Of a DNA stretch of 64,000 nt, positions 17,570-28,276 are shown piece after piece (within the stretch, counting starts at the first letter, position 1; each line of letters starts with the position of its first letter). Where the stretch lies: contig NZ_BMNT01000014.1 of NCBI RefSeq assembly GCF_014646695.1, positions 127,234 through 191,233 on the forward strand, given 5' to 3'. The stretch is from Sphaerisporangium melleum. Its GTDB lineage: Bacteria > Actinomycetota > Actinomycetes > Streptosporangiales > Streptosporangiaceae. Below the pieces are notes generated by a model. It did not search any database and was not told the DNA's origin. It saw only the letters and a program-made list of their open reading frames with translations. The position numbers and the translations under genes were made by a program.

Positions 17570-18454
17570 TCACAGGTAGCCGAGCCGGGTCAGCTCGTCC
17601 TTGGCGATCTTCTCTACCAGCTCGGCCTCCTCGGGCCGCAGCCGCGACCGCCACGCGCCCACCTTGGGGGCCGACGCGCTGTACAGCGCGACCTTGGAGA
17701 CCCGGCTCTCCAGGAACTCCGAGACCGTGGCGATCGTGCGGTCCGGAGCGGCGGCCATCTCCTCGTAGCGCAGCGTGAGGAGCTGGTCCGCGGGCATCTC
17801 CTGGCGGAGCGCGGCGCTCAGCCGTACGGCGCTGCGCCAGCGCAGGGCGCACTTGCCCGCCGATCGCATCGCCGCCCACCTGTCGCGGTGCTCGACGGAG
17901 TTGACCCCGAGGAACGGGTTGGGGAACTCGGTCTCGTCGCTCAGCATGCTGGTGCGGAACAGGCCCATGGCGGCGCGGTCGGCGAGCATGTCGGCCGCGA
18001 CGTCCCGGCCGTCGCGGATCAGCTGGACGAACCGGGCGTCGGGGAACGCCTGCAGCAGCACCGGCGCGCTGTACAGCAGGTCGGGGCCGGCATCGCCGAA
18101 CCGGACGACGCCGCCGGGGGCGACGCACGGCCCGCCGCCGGTGACCGCCCCGGCCTCGCGGCAGGCCGCCGGGCACTCGGCGCACGCCCCCGGCACGATC
18201 TGCCACGCCTCGGCCAGCGCGTCGCGCAGCACCCGCACCGCGCCGCCGCCCTTCCTGCGCATGATCGACGGACGGCGGGCGAAGGCGTAGACGACGTGGG
18301 CCACCGAGGCCCGGCCCATGGTGACGTGGAAGCCCGGGGAGCGTTTCAGCGCACGCCCCAGCAGGTCCGTGCCGGAGTGCGGGGCGCCCAGGACGAACAC
18401 CGGCCTGCGGACCTTGATGCCGTTGACCACGAGGATGTGGGTCGGGGGTCGCAT
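17570..18454 (-). CDS. Sulfotransferase family protein
   Basis: 294 residues. Near the N-terminus, VFVLGAPHSGTDLLGRALKR is the 5'-phosphosulfate-binding loop of PAPS-dependent sulfotransferases. ARFVQLIRDGRDVAADML is the 3'-phosphate-binding motif. A cysteine cluster (GACAECPAACREAG) in the middle is unusual and could bind metal or form disulfides. Family members move sulfate from PAPS to hydroxyl or amine groups. It is convergent with the ABC exporter and divergent from the LD-carboxypeptidase. Substrate unknown. Confidence 0.87.
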   Translation of the reverse strand: MRPPTHILVVNGIKVRRPVFVLGAPHSGTDLLGRALKRSPGFHVTMGRASVAHVVYAFARRPSIMRRKGGGAVRVLRDALAEAWQIVPGACAECPAACREAGAVTGGGPCVAPGGVVRFGDAGPDLLYSAPVLLQAFPDARFVQLIRDGRDVAADMLADRAAMGLFRTSMLSDETEFPNPFLGVNSVEHRDRWAAMRSAGKCALRWRSAVRLSAALRQEMPADQLLTLRYEEMAAAPDRTIATVSEFLESRVSKVALYSASAPKVGAWRSRLRPEEAELVEKIAKDELTRLGYL

Positions 18455-18623
18455 AAGTGAGGACAGTCTGACACCCTTTGCGAGGTGAACGAACCGGCTA
18501 CGCCCGCCCGTCGGTGGTACAGGGCGTCGCCGGGGTAAGCGTACTCACAACAGCGACGTTTTCCGGACATTCACGGTTTTCGGGGGCCAAGTACCAGGAA
18601 ATCCCACGGGCAGGAGGCGGGCG

Positions 18624-19550
18624 ATGAAGGACAGGCGGCTGTGGGTCCCGGGCCGGCTCCACCGCGGCGACCGGGTGGCCGTCGTCGCGCCGTCCGGGCC
18701 GGTCGACCCGGTGCGCCTGGCGCGGGGCCGCCAGGTGCTCACCGAGCTCGGCCTGGACGTGGTGGTCATGCCCCGGGTGCTCAACCGGCGGGGCTACCTG
18801 GCCGGGTCGGACGCCGGCCGGGCGGCCGACCTGCAGGAGGCCTGGTGCGACCCGGACGTGCGGGCGGTGATCTGCGCCCGCGGCGGGTACGGGGCGACCC
18901 GGCTGCTCGACCTGCTCGACTGGCCGGCCATGGCCGCCGCCCGGCCCAAGATCCTGCTCGGGTCGAGCGACATCACCGCGCTGCACCAGGCCTTCGCCAC
19001 CAGGCTCGGCGTGGCGAGCTGCTTCGGCCCGATGCCCGCCAGCGCGATCCTGGGCGACCCGGGCGGGCCGGAGGAGGGCAGCCTCGCCCACCTGCGCGCG
19101 TCGCTGTTCGAGAGCGAGATGCCCGACCCGGTGACCGGCGAGGTGGTCATCGCCCCCGGGCACGCCGAAGGGCCGCTCACCGGCGGCAATCTGGCGCTGC
19201 TGGCGGCACTGTGCGGCACCCCGTACGCCATGCGCGCCCAGGGGCACATCGTGCTGCTGGAGGACGTCGGCGAGGAGCCCTACCGCGTCGACCGCATGCT
19301 GACCCAGCTCCTGCAGACCGGCTGCCTGACCGGCGCCCTCGGCATCGTGCTCGGTTCGTGGGTCGACTGCGGAGAGGTGATGCCGGTGCTGGTCGACCGG
19401 CTCGCCCCGCTCGGCGTTCCCATGATCGCCGGAGTGCCGATCGGTCACGGTACGCCGCAGTACACCGCCTGGATGGGGGCGGATGCGGTCATTGATACCG
19501 AATCGTGCTCTTTGACTTGCCTGTTCCGCGACCCGGCCACGGCACTGTAG
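18624..19550 (+). CDS. LD-carboxypeptidase (peptidase S66)
   Basis: 308 residues. The S66 family cleaves the L,D bond to the terminal D-Ala of peptidoglycan tetrapeptides, or related substrates such as microcin C. The nucleophile region is LLGSSDITAL (Ser115), the glutamate is in LLEDVGEEPYRVDRM (Glu213/217) and the histidine is in VPIGHGTPQYT (His275). The GGYG loop at 87-90 is also conserved. The ATG at 18624 follows a GGAGG site. No signal peptide, so it likely acts in the cytoplasm in muropeptide recycling. The next gene follows 38 bp downstream. Confidence 0.92.
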   Translation: MKDRRLWVPGRLHRGDRVAVVAPSGPVDPVRLARGRQVLTELGLDVVVMPRVLNRRGYLAGSDAGRAADLQEAWCDPDVRAVICARGGYGATRLLDLLDWPAMAAARPKILLGSSDITALHQAFATRLGVASCFGPMPASAILGDPGGPEEGSLAHLRASLFESEMPDPVTGEVVIAPGHAEGPLTGGNLALLAALCGTPYAMRAQGHIVLLEDVGEEPYRVDRMLTQLLQTGCLTGALGIVLGSWVDCGEVMPVLVDRLAPLGVPMIAGVPIGHGTPQYTAWMGADAVIDTESCSLTCLFRDPATAL

Positions 19551-19588
19551 GCCCAGGTCAGGGGATCACCGGCAGTTGGGAGCCACGC

Positions 19589-20494
19589 GTGGGCGTGTTC
19601 AGGCGGTACCGGGACCGGCGGGCCGCCGCGGCGCGGCGATCCACCGAGGACGCCGACCTCGACTCCCTGCTCGAACTGGTGGCCGAGAGCCTGGGCTACG
19701 TTCCCGCGTTCCGGGACGACGGCGCCACGCTCGCGCTGTCCGGCCCCCGGCAGGTCACCGTGCGGCTTTCAGGCCTGCGCCGCGAGGCCGGGCGGCGCTC
19801 CCGCGAGGACTGGCCGATGCTGGTCTCCGGGCACCTGGCACGCACGGTGGCCCGGCCGCACGACCTGCCCGACGTGTGCGACCACGACCAGATCAAGGGG
19901 CTGCTGCGCACGGCCGTGGTGCCCGCCGACGGGATGGCCGATGATCCCTCCCGGCTGATCGGCCGGCATCTCGGCCCCGACCTCATCGAGGTCCTCACCG
20001 TGTCGGGCCGTCCGGTGCGGCCCGAGGAGGCGTTCTGCTGGCCGGTCTCCCCGGCCCAGGCGCTGGAGGAGGCCACGGGCAACGTGCTCGCCGACGAACG
20101 GCTGACCGCCGAGCGCCTGGACCTGGACGGCATCACCGCCTACGCGCTGACCGGCTCGCCGGCCGGCGCGGCCGTCCACCTGCGCGCGATCGGGCGCTAC
20201 CTGGTGGTCTCCCCGGACGGGCTGATCGTCGCGCTTCCCCGGCCCGGTGAGATGGTGGTCCACCCCATCGACGGCCTGTCGGTGATGCGGGCGATCGAGC
20301 GGCTGTGGCTGCTGGCCCGCCGTGAGCACGGCGCGGCCGACGACGGGCTCAGCCCGCACGTGTACTGGTGGCACGACGGCCGGCTCACCCGCATCCAGGC
20401 CGACCTGGTCGTGCAGAACGGCCAGCGCCGGCTGGTCGTCGCTCCGCCCCCCGACTTCGCCCAGTTGCTCGCCGCCCTGGCCCGCGGCCGCTAG
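19589..20494 (+). CDS. Hypothetical actinobacterial protein
   Basis: 301 residues, soluble, with no signal or membrane segment. It starts VGVFRRYRDRRAAAARRS from a GTG with a GGGAG site six bases upstream. The middle has LPDVCDHDQIKGLLRTAVVP and RLIGRHLGPDLIEVLTVSGR; the end has LSPHVYWWHDGRLTRIQADL. I do not recognise the family. Its short distance from the LD-carboxypeptidase suggests co-transcription, but no functional link is visible. Confidence 0.75.
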   Translation: MGVFRRYRDRRAAAARRSTEDADLDSLLELVAESLGYVPAFRDDGATLALSGPRQVTVRLSGLRREAGRRSREDWPMLVSGHLARTVARPHDLPDVCDHDQIKGLLRTAVVPADGMADDPSRLIGRHLGPDLIEVLTVSGRPVRPEEAFCWPVSPAQALEEATGNVLADERLTAERLDLDGITAYALTGSPAGAAVHLRAIGRYLVVSPDGLIVALPRPGEMVVHPIDGLSVMRAIERLWLLARREHGAADDGLSPHVYWWHDGRLTRIQADLVVQNGQRRLVVAPPPDFAQLLAALARGR

Positions 20495-20512
20495 AGCGGC
20501 CGGGCGCCCTGC

Positions 20513-22354
20513 TCAGGCCCGCTCGCCGTCCTGCTCCTGCTCGCGCTCGCCGCCGAGGATCTCGGTGTACCGGGGGGTGCAGCCGGGCCGGGTCAGGGTG
20601 TGCGCGGTGTGGATCAGCGGGACGTGGCTGAACGCCTGCGGGAAGTTGCCCACCAGCCGCTCGTAGCGCGGGTCGTACTCTTCGGCCAGCAGCCCCACGT
20701 CGTTGCGCAGCGACAGCAGTTTCTCGAACAGCTCGACGGCCTCCTTGCGCCTGCCCACCATCGCCCGGGCCTCGGCCAGCCAGAAGCTGCACGCCAGGAA
20801 CGCCCCCTCACCGCCGGTCAGGCCGTCCACGGAGTTCTCCTGGGCGATCGGATAGCGCAGCACGAAGCCGTCGGCCATCAGCTCGCGCTCGATCGCGTCG
20901 ATCGTGCCGGTGACCCGCGGGTCGTGCGGCGGCAGGAACCCGGTCTGCGGGATCAGCAGCAGCGAGGCGTCCAGCTCGGCGGACCCGTAGGACTGGGTGA
21001 AGGTGTTGCGCTCGGGGTCGTAGCCCTTCTCCAGGATCTCGGCGTGGATGCGCTCGCGCAGCGCCCGCCAGCGGTCGAGCGGCCCGTGCTGGCCGAACCG
21101 CTCCACCTGGCGGATCACCCGGTCGGTGGCGACCCAGGCCATCACCTTGGAGTGGACGAAGTGCCGGCGCGGCCCGCGGACCTCCCACAATCCCTCGTCC
21201 GGCTCGTCCCAGTGCGACTCCAGAAAGTCCATCAGCGACCGCTGGATCGCCCAGGTGCGCGAGATGGCCAGCAGCCCCGAGGCGCGGGCCAGGTAGAGGC
21301 AGTTCATCACCTCGCCGTACACGTCGAGCTGGAGCTGGTCGACGGCGGCGTTGCCCAGGCGCACCGGGCGCGACTCCTCGTAGCCCTCCAGCCAGGGCAG
21401 CTCCATCTCCGGCAGCCGGCGCTCGCCGGCCACGCCGTACATGATCTGCAGGTCCTGCGGGCGGCCGGCGATGGCGCGCAGCAGCCACTCGCGCCAGTCG
21501 CGGGCCTCCTCGACGTACCCGGCGCCGAGCAGCGCGTCCAGGGTCATGCTGGCGTCGCGCAGCCAGCAGTAGCGGTAGTCCCAGTTGCGGACGCCGCCGA
21601 GGTCCTCGGGCAGGGAGGTGGTGGGCGCGGCCACGATGCCGCCGGTGGGGGCGTAGGTCAGCGCCTTGAGCGTGATCAGCGAGCGGGTCACGGCGTCCCG
21701 CCAGCGGTCCTCGGTGTGGGTGGAGCTCTGTGCCACCCACTCGGTCCAGATGGCCTCGGTCTCGGCGAGCTCGGCCTCCGGGTCGATCTGGTGCGGCGCG
21801 GGGGAGTGGGAGGGATGCCAGGTGAACACGAACGCCAGCCGGTCGCCGGCCGACACGCGGAAGGTCGCCTTGTGGGCGTAGTCACCGCCCTGCAGCGGCA
21901 CCGGGGAGTGCAGCCAGACGGAGTCGGGGCCGCCGATGGCCTGCAGCAGGCCGTCGGTGCGGCGCACCCAGGGCACGATGCGGCCGTAGTCGAACCGGAT
22001 GCGGATGTGGGTGCCCATCTCGACGGTGCCGGCCACGCACTCGACGATGCGCACCAGGTCGGGGTTCGCCTGCCGGGGAGGCATGAAGTCGGTCACCCGG
22101 ACCGTGCCGCTCTCGGTGTCCCACTCGGTCTCCAGGATCAGCGTGTTCTCCCGGTAGCGGCGCCGGCTGCTCAGCCGCGGCCCCGGCCCGGACGGGCCGA
22201 TCCACCAGTGGCCGTTGCGCTCGTCGCCCAGCAGGGAGGCGAAACAGGCGGGGGAGTCGAAACGGGGCAGGCACAGCCAGTCGACGGAACCGTTCCGCCC
22301 GACCAGGGCGGCCGACTGCATGTCACCGATGAGCGCGTAGTCCTCGATCCGCAT
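20513..22354 (-). CDS. Glycoside hydrolase family 15 (glucoamylase/trehalase-like)
   Basis: 613 residues, the usual length for bacterial GH15 proteins. The N-terminal beta-sandwich begins IEDYALIGDMQSAALVGRNG then SVDWLCLPRFDSPACFASLL. The (alpha/alpha)6 barrel holds LPEDLGGVRNWDYRYCWLRD, the substrate-binding motif of the family, with acidic residues in later helices (DEPDEGLWEVRG, LLAEEYDPRYERLVGNFPQ). Family members hydrolyse alpha-glucosides; actinobacterial ones of this type have been shown to be trehalases in mycobacteria. No signal peptide, so cytoplasmic. A TAGCGT box six bases before the ATG implies a leaderless transcript. Confidence 0.93.
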   Translation of the reverse strand: MRIEDYALIGDMQSAALVGRNGSVDWLCLPRFDSPACFASLLGDERNGHWWIGPSGPGPRLSSRRRYRENTLILETEWDTESGTVRVTDFMPPRQANPDLVRIVECVAGTVEMGTHIRIRFDYGRIVPWVRRTDGLLQAIGGPDSVWLHSPVPLQGGDYAHKATFRVSAGDRLAFVFTWHPSHSPAPHQIDPEAELAETEAIWTEWVAQSSTHTEDRWRDAVTRSLITLKALTYAPTGGIVAAPTTSLPEDLGGVRNWDYRYCWLRDASMTLDALLGAGYVEEARDWREWLLRAIAGRPQDLQIMYGVAGERRLPEMELPWLEGYEESRPVRLGNAAVDQLQLDVYGEVMNCLYLARASGLLAISRTWAIQRSLMDFLESHWDEPDEGLWEVRGPRRHFVHSKVMAWVATDRVIRQVERFGQHGPLDRWRALRERIHAEILEKGYDPERNTFTQSYGSAELDASLLLIPQTGFLPPHDPRVTGTIDAIERELMADGFVLRYPIAQENSVDGLTGGEGAFLACSFWLAEARAMVGRRKEAVELFEKLLSLRNDVGLLAEEYDPRYERLVGNFPQAFSHVPLIHTAHTLTRPGCTPRYTEILGGEREQEQDGERA

Positions 22355-22360
22355 GCCGTC

Positions 22361-22366
22361 ACGCTA
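22361..22366 (-). promoter_or_regulatory. Putative -10 box for a leaderless GH15 transcript
   Basis: The minus strand reads TAGCGT (TANNNT type) followed by six bases and the ATG of the GH15 gene. There is no ribosome-binding site. This geometry places transcription start at or near the A of the ATG, as in many actinobacterial leaderless genes. Confidence 0.4.
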
Positions 22367-22445
22367 GTACGCCGGAGCGGCGCCGACGCACTTCGCGACG
22401 GCCCGCGATCCGCGGTCCCCGAGCCGGTGATCCCACGGACGCGGG

Positions 22446-23051
22446 TCAGCCGCGGGGGCGCAGGCGCGGCATGAAGTACTGGGTGAGCGGGCCGATCAGC
22501 AGCGCGAAGACGATCGTGCCCACCCCGGCGGTGCCGCCGAGCAGCCATCCGGTGGCCAGTACGATCAGCTCGACCAGGGTGCGCGCCACGCGGATGGACA
22601 GCCCGAGCCGGTGCAGCCCGGTCATCAGCCCGTCCCGGGGGCCGGGGCCGAGACCGGCGCCGATGTACAGGCCGGTGGCGGCGGCGATCAGCACGACGGC
22701 CGACAGCAGATAGGCCCAGCGTACGAGCAGGTGTCCGGGCGTGGGCAGCAGCCAGATCGTCAGGTCGGCGAACAGCCCGAGGAACAGCACGTTGCTCAGC
22801 GTGCCGATGCCCGGGCGCTGCTTCAGCGGGATCCAGAAGACCATGACCGCGGCGCCGACCACGATGATCCAGGTGCCGATCGACCAGCCGAAGCGCACCG
22901 ACAGGCCCTGGTGGAAGACGTCCCAGGGGTCGTTGCCCAGCCCGGACTCCACCTGGAGCGCGATGCCCGCCCCGTAGAGGAACAGGCCGGCGTACAGGCG
23001 CAGCAGACGGGCCGGGAACGGGCCCAGCGAGGGCACGGAGATCTCACTCAT
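22446..23051 (-). CDS. yczE: YczE family membrane protein
   Basis: About 201 residues with five to six transmembrane helices. It has the family phrases LYAGLFLYGAGIALQVESGL, GNDPWDVFHQGLS and the glycine-rich loop GLYIGAGLGPGPRDGLMTGL. YczE proteins are membrane proteins of unknown activity, commonly divergent from a MocR-type regulator (YczR), and that is the arrangement here. The ATG at 23051 is preferred because a GGTGG element is suitably placed; the ATG at 23066 would add five residues. The 61-bp gap to the MocR gene holds a symmetrical GGCC array. Confidence 0.9.
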   Translation of the reverse strand: MSEISVPSLGPFPARLLRLYAGLFLYGAGIALQVESGLGNDPWDVFHQGLSVRFGWSIGTWIIVVGAAVMVFWIPLKQRPGIGTLSNVLFLGLFADLTIWLLPTPGHLLVRWAYLLSAVVLIAAATGLYIGAGLGPGPRDGLMTGLHRLGLSIRVARTLVELIVLATGWLLGGTAGVGTIVFALLIGPLTQYFMPRLRPRG

Positions 23052-23110
23052 GGCCCACCAATTCACCAGGCCATTGCTTGCAGATAAAGGGCCAATCAGA
23101 GAAAGTGGCC
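23052..23110. promoter_or_regulatory. Symmetrical GGCC array between yczE and MocR genes
   Basis: Four GGCC motifs start at 23052, 23069, 23090 and 23107, giving spacings of 17, 21 and 17 bases, so the array is symmetrical about its centre. Two are in the fuller form GGCCA(T/A). MocR-type regulators bind repeated sites in the divergent promoter, so this is the natural operator. The outermost sites abut the two start codons. Confidence 0.5.
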
Positions 23111-23112
23111 TT

Positions 23113-24570
23113 ATGGAGCGTTATGTCAGTGGGCCATGGCTGGCCCGATCGGTCGACCTGCCGCCGGACACGCGCCCGTACTACAAGGCACTGGCCGGTC
23201 GCGTGCGGGCGCTCATCCTGGACGGCCGGCTGGCCACCCGGGTGCGCATGCCGGCCGAGCGGCATCTGGCCGCGGCGCTCGGCGTGAGCCGCACCACGGT
23301 GACCGCCGCCTACGACCGGCTGCGCGAGCAGGGGTACCTCGACAGCCGCCAGGGCTCGGGGAGCTGGACGGCCCTGCCAGGGCCGGGCGCTCTCGGCGTC
23401 GACAACCCCTGGGTGGCCGGCGCCGCCGACGACGGGCTGATCCCGTTCCACTGCGCCGCCCCGCCGGCGATCTCCTCGCTGCCCGGCGCGGTGGCCGCCG
23501 CCGCTGCGGACTACCCGCGCCACGGCCTCGGCGCCGGATACGACCCGGTGGGCCTGCCGGCGCTGCGCGAGGCGATCGCCGCCCGCTACAGCGCGCGAGG
23601 GCTGGCCACCCGCCCGGACCAGATCCTCGTCACCTCCGGGGCCCAGCATGGCATCCACCTGGTCATGACGCTGCTGGCCGGGCCGGGCGACCGGGTGCTG
23701 GTCGAGTCGCCGACCTACCACCACGTGCTGGACGCCATCCGGCTGGCCGGCGCCCATCTGGTGCCGGTCGGCTTCCCCGGTGACACCTGGGACGTCGGCC
23801 TGATGGCCTCGGCGATGCGCCAGTCGGCCACCCGCCTGGCCTATGTCGTTCCCGACTTCCACAACCCGATGGGCCTGCTGATGGGCGAGGGGGACCGGGC
23901 CGCGCTGGTCGAGGCCGCCCGCCGGTACGGCACGACCCTGGTGACCGACGAGTGCTGGGCCGAGCTGGCCATCGACGAGCCGTCGCAGGTCCGCCCGCTT
24001 GCCGCGTTCGACACCGACGGCCGGGTGATCAGCATCGGGTCGTCCGCCAAGCTGTGGTGGGGCGGGCTGCGCATCGGCTGGATCCGCGCCACCAGCGCGC
24101 TGGTGCGGCGCCTGGCCGTGCTGCGCGCCGGCATCGACATCGCCACGCCGATCTTCGAGCAACTGGTGGTCACCCACCTGTTCGAGGGCATCGAGGAGGC
24201 CAGGGCCGAGCGCGCCCGCGGTCTCGGCGCCTCGCGCGACGTCCTGGTCGCGGCGCTGCGCGCCGAACTGCCCGGGTGGCGGTTCACCGAGCCGCGCGGC
24301 GGCGGATCGCTGTGGGTGCGGCTGGACGCGCCGGTGGCCACCCCGCTCGCCGATGCGGCGGCCGGGCTCGGGGTCCGGCTCGCGCCCGGCCCGTGGTTCG
24401 GCGTGGACGGCACGCTGGAGCGCTATCTTCGCCTGCCCTACACCATGCCGCCGCAGGCCCTGGCCGAGGCGGTGCCGCGCCTTTCCGCCGCCGCGCGGGC
24501 CGTGGCCGACCCCGGCTCGGTGCCCGCCTTCCCGCCGCCCGCCACGCCGCCGCTCACCCCCGCCCTGTGA
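23113..24570 (+). CDS. MocR-type regulator (GntR HTH + aminotransferase fold)
   Basis: 485 residues. A winged-helix GntR domain (residues ~20-90, PAERHLAAALGVSRTTVTAA, then YDRLREQGYL) is joined to a fold-type I aminotransferase domain. The PLP lysine is in SIGSSAKLWWGGLRIGW, with YVVPDFHNPMG and VTDECWAELAID as further conserved motifs. MocR proteins usually use PLP or its aldimines as effectors. The divergent yczE gene is the probable target (YczR-YczE pair). The ATG at 23113 gives the best N-terminus; a weak or absent ribosome site suggests an unusual leader. Confidence 0.92.
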   Translation: MERYVSGPWLARSVDLPPDTRPYYKALAGRVRALILDGRLATRVRMPAERHLAAALGVSRTTVTAAYDRLREQGYLDSRQGSGSWTALPGPGALGVDNPWVAGAADDGLIPFHCAAPPAISSLPGAVAAAAADYPRHGLGAGYDPVGLPALREAIAARYSARGLATRPDQILVTSGAQHGIHLVMTLLAGPGDRVLVESPTYHHVLDAIRLAGAHLVPVGFPGDTWDVGLMASAMRQSATRLAYVVPDFHNPMGLLMGEGDRAALVEAARRYGTTLVTDECWAELAIDEPSQVRPLAAFDTDGRVISIGSSAKLWWGGLRIGWIRATSALVRRLAVLRAGIDIATPIFEQLVVTHLFEGIEEARAERARGLGASRDVLVAALRAELPGWRFTEPRGGGSLWVRLDAPVATPLADAAAGLGVRLAPGPWFGVDGTLERYLRLPYTMPPQALAEAVPRLSAAARAVADPGSVPAFPPPATPPLTPAL

Positions 24571-24588
24571 CCGGGCGGCCCGGCGGGC

Positions 24589-26073
<1,485 letters not shown>

Positions 26074-26137
26074 GCGTCCCCCCGTCACCGTGTCCCCGTC
26101 GGATGCGTGCTTCGTGAAGTCAACGCGACGTGTGCCG

Positions 26138-26167
26138 GATTTATTGCTTAATGTCCGATTTATTGCT
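26138..26167. repeat. Direct repeat GATTTATTGCT x2 upstream of the peptide transporter
   Basis: GATTTATTGCT occurs at 26138-26148 and 26157-26167, 19 bases apart (near two helical turns), each preceded by CCG. This AT-rich element stands out in GC-rich DNA. It sits 65-95 bp before the transporter start and 165 bp before the acyl-CoA ligase start. It is a plausible regulator-binding site. Confidence 0.45.
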
Positions 26168-26331
26168 CTGGTGGCCGGGGGATGGCCGCATTCCGAGCGT
26201 AATGGCGAGACCCTTTGCCGCAGGCCCGAAGCGGACGCGTGTCTTTCACCTCACTCCGAGGGGTTGTCTGCTGTTGAGTACCTGTGGTGCGATGCAAGCC
26301 ACTTCGGGTAAGTGAGCACTTTGGAGGCACA

Positions 26332-28194
26332 ATGGGCGACCCCCGGGCCCTTGCCGAACGCGCGGAGATCGAGCAGGAGATCGCCGGTCACACGATTTGT
26401 GAACAGCTCAGACGGACGGCGGACCGTTTTCCGGACGCACCCGCCTACTCGGACCGGTCCGGCGACGGCTGGACCACGCTGACCTACGCGCAGGCCCGCC
26501 GGCGGGTGCTCGCCATCGCCTCCGGCTTCGCCGCGCTCGGCCTCGGCCGCGGTGAGGCGGTCGCGCTGATGATGGTCAACCGCACCGAGCACGTGCTCGC
26601 CGACCTCGGTGCCGTCCACGCCGGCGGGCTCGCGTGCTCGATCTACGCGACCTTCGCCTCCGAGCAGATCGCCTTCGCCGCCCGGGACGTCGGAGCCAAG
26701 ATCGCGGTGCTCGGGGGTGCCGCCGAGCTCGCGCGCTGGCTGCCGATCCTCGGCGAGCTGCCCGGCCTGCGCAAGGTCATCGTCCTTTCGCCCCTTGCCG
26801 GGGACGAGCGGTACGCGGGGCTCGGCGACCTGCTCATGAGCTGGGATGAGTTCCTCGCGCTCGGCGAGCGGGAACTGGCCGCCGACCCCGGCGCCGCCGA
26901 GGCCCGCGCCGCGGCGGTCGGCGCGGACGACGTGCTGACCGTCCTGTACACCTCGGGCACCACCGGCAACCCCAAGGGCGTGCCGCTGACCCACGCCAAC
27001 ATCTGCTTCGAGGTCACGACCAGCGTGCGGCTGACCGGCCTGCCCGACCACGGCTCGCAGATCTCCTACCTGACCTACGCCCACATCGCCGAGCGCGTGC
27101 TCAGCATGTACATCCCGCTGTTCAAGGTCTACCACGTCCACTTCTGCCCTGACCTGGCCGAACTCGGCACCGTGCTCGGCCAGGTCAAGCCGCTGTTCTT
27201 CTTCGGCGTGCCACGCGTCTGGGAGAAGATGATGGCCAGGCTGCAGGCGCTGCTCGCCACCCAGCCCGAAGAGCAGCAGGAGAAGGTCCGCGCGGCCATG
27301 GCCGCGGGCCTGGCCCACGTCGAGGCCTGCCAGAGCGGCGGCACGCCGAGCGCGGAGGTGGCCGCCGCTTACGAGCAGGCCGACGCCGCGCTGCTGTCGA
27401 TCATCCGCGCGATGATCGGTTTCGAGAACGCGTTGTGGCTGGCCTCCGCGGCGGCCCCGATGCCGCCGGAGGTGCAGCGCTTCTTCGCCGGGCTCGGCAT
27501 GCGCGTGGTCGACGTCTATGGGATGACCGAGACCAGCGGCGCGTTCACCGGCAACAGCACCGAGGACTACAAGCTCGGCACGGTCGGCCGGCGGCTGCCC
27601 GGGGTGGAGGTGCGCATCGCCGAGGACGGCGAGATCCTCACCCGCAGCCCGGCCAACACCGCCGGCTACCTGGGCCGGCCGGAGGCCACCGCCGACCTGA
27701 TCGACGGCGACGGCTGGCTGCACACCGGCGACGTCGGCTCCATCGACGAGGACGGCTACGTGCGCATCGTCGACCGGAAGAAGGAGCTGATCATCACGGC
27801 CGGCGGCGAGAACATCTCACCGGCCAACACCGAGGGGCTGCTGAAGGAACACCCGCTCATCGGGCAGGCGCTCACCTACGGCGACCGCAGGCCGTACTGC
27901 GTGGCGATCCTCACCCTGGACGGCGAGGTCGCCCCGGCGTGGGCCACGGCACGCGGCATCACGTTCTCCTCGCTCGCCGACCTGGCCGGGCACCCCGACG
28001 TGCTCAAGGAGGTGGAGGCGGCCGTCGCGGCGGCCAACGACCGGCTCGCGCGCGTGCAGCAGGTGAAGCGGTGGCGGCTGCTGCCGGTCGAGTGGACCGC
28101 CGAGAGCGCCGAACTCACTCCGAGCCTCAAGCTCAAGCGCCGCGTCGTCCACGCCAGGTACGCCGACATCATCGAGGAGATGTACCAGAGCTGA
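26332..28194 (+). CDS. fadD: Long-chain fatty-acid--CoA ligase (FadD15-like)
   Basis: 620 residues of the adenylate-forming superfamily. The P-loop is VLYTSGTTGNPKGVPLTHAN, the A5 motif is YGMTETSGAFTGN, and the A7/A8 region is DGWLHTGDVGSIDEDGYVRI then DRKKELIITAGGENISP, with the catalytic lysine expected in the C-terminal LTPSLKLKRRVV. The gate motif YLTYAHIAERVLSMYIPL is typical of long-chain enzymes. It activates fatty acids to acyl-AMP and then acyl-CoA. The ATG has a GGAGG site. A hairpin 11 bases past the stop probably ends the transcript. Confidence 0.94.
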   Translation: MGDPRALAERAEIEQEIAGHTICEQLRRTADRFPDAPAYSDRSGDGWTTLTYAQARRRVLAIASGFAALGLGRGEAVALMMVNRTEHVLADLGAVHAGGLACSIYATFASEQIAFAARDVGAKIAVLGGAAELARWLPILGELPGLRKVIVLSPLAGDERYAGLGDLLMSWDEFLALGERELAADPGAAEARAAAVGADDVLTVLYTSGTTGNPKGVPLTHANICFEVTTSVRLTGLPDHGSQISYLTYAHIAERVLSMYIPLFKVYHVHFCPDLAELGTVLGQVKPLFFFGVPRVWEKMMARLQALLATQPEEQQEKVRAAMAAGLAHVEACQSGGTPSAEVAAAYEQADAALLSIIRAMIGFENALWLASAAAPMPPEVQRFFAGLGMRVVDVYGMTETSGAFTGNSTEDYKLGTVGRRLPGVEVRIAEDGEILTRSPANTAGYLGRPEATADLIDGDGWLHTGDVGSIDEDGYVRIVDRKKELIITAGGENISPANTEGLLKEHPLIGQALTYGDRRPYCVAILTLDGEVAPAWATARGITFSSLADLAGHPDVLKEVEAAVAAANDRLARVQQVKRWRLLPVEWTAESAELTPSLKLKRRVVHARYADIIEEMYQS

Positions 28195-28204
28195 GCCCGG
28201 CCAG

Positions 28205-28240
28205 CGTCGCGCCGGAAATCGGCCGATATCCGGCGCGACG
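28205..28240 (+). terminator. Probable terminator after fadD
   Basis: CGTCGCGCCGG at 28205-28215 pairs with CCGGCGCGACG at 28230-28240, an 11-bp perfect stem. The 14-base loop itself contains ATCGGCCGAT. It lies just after the fadD stop, with AT-rich sequence following. Confidence 0.6.
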
Positions 28241-28276
28241 CCGCTAAATATTCTGACATGCATCTCGAAAGCGGAC

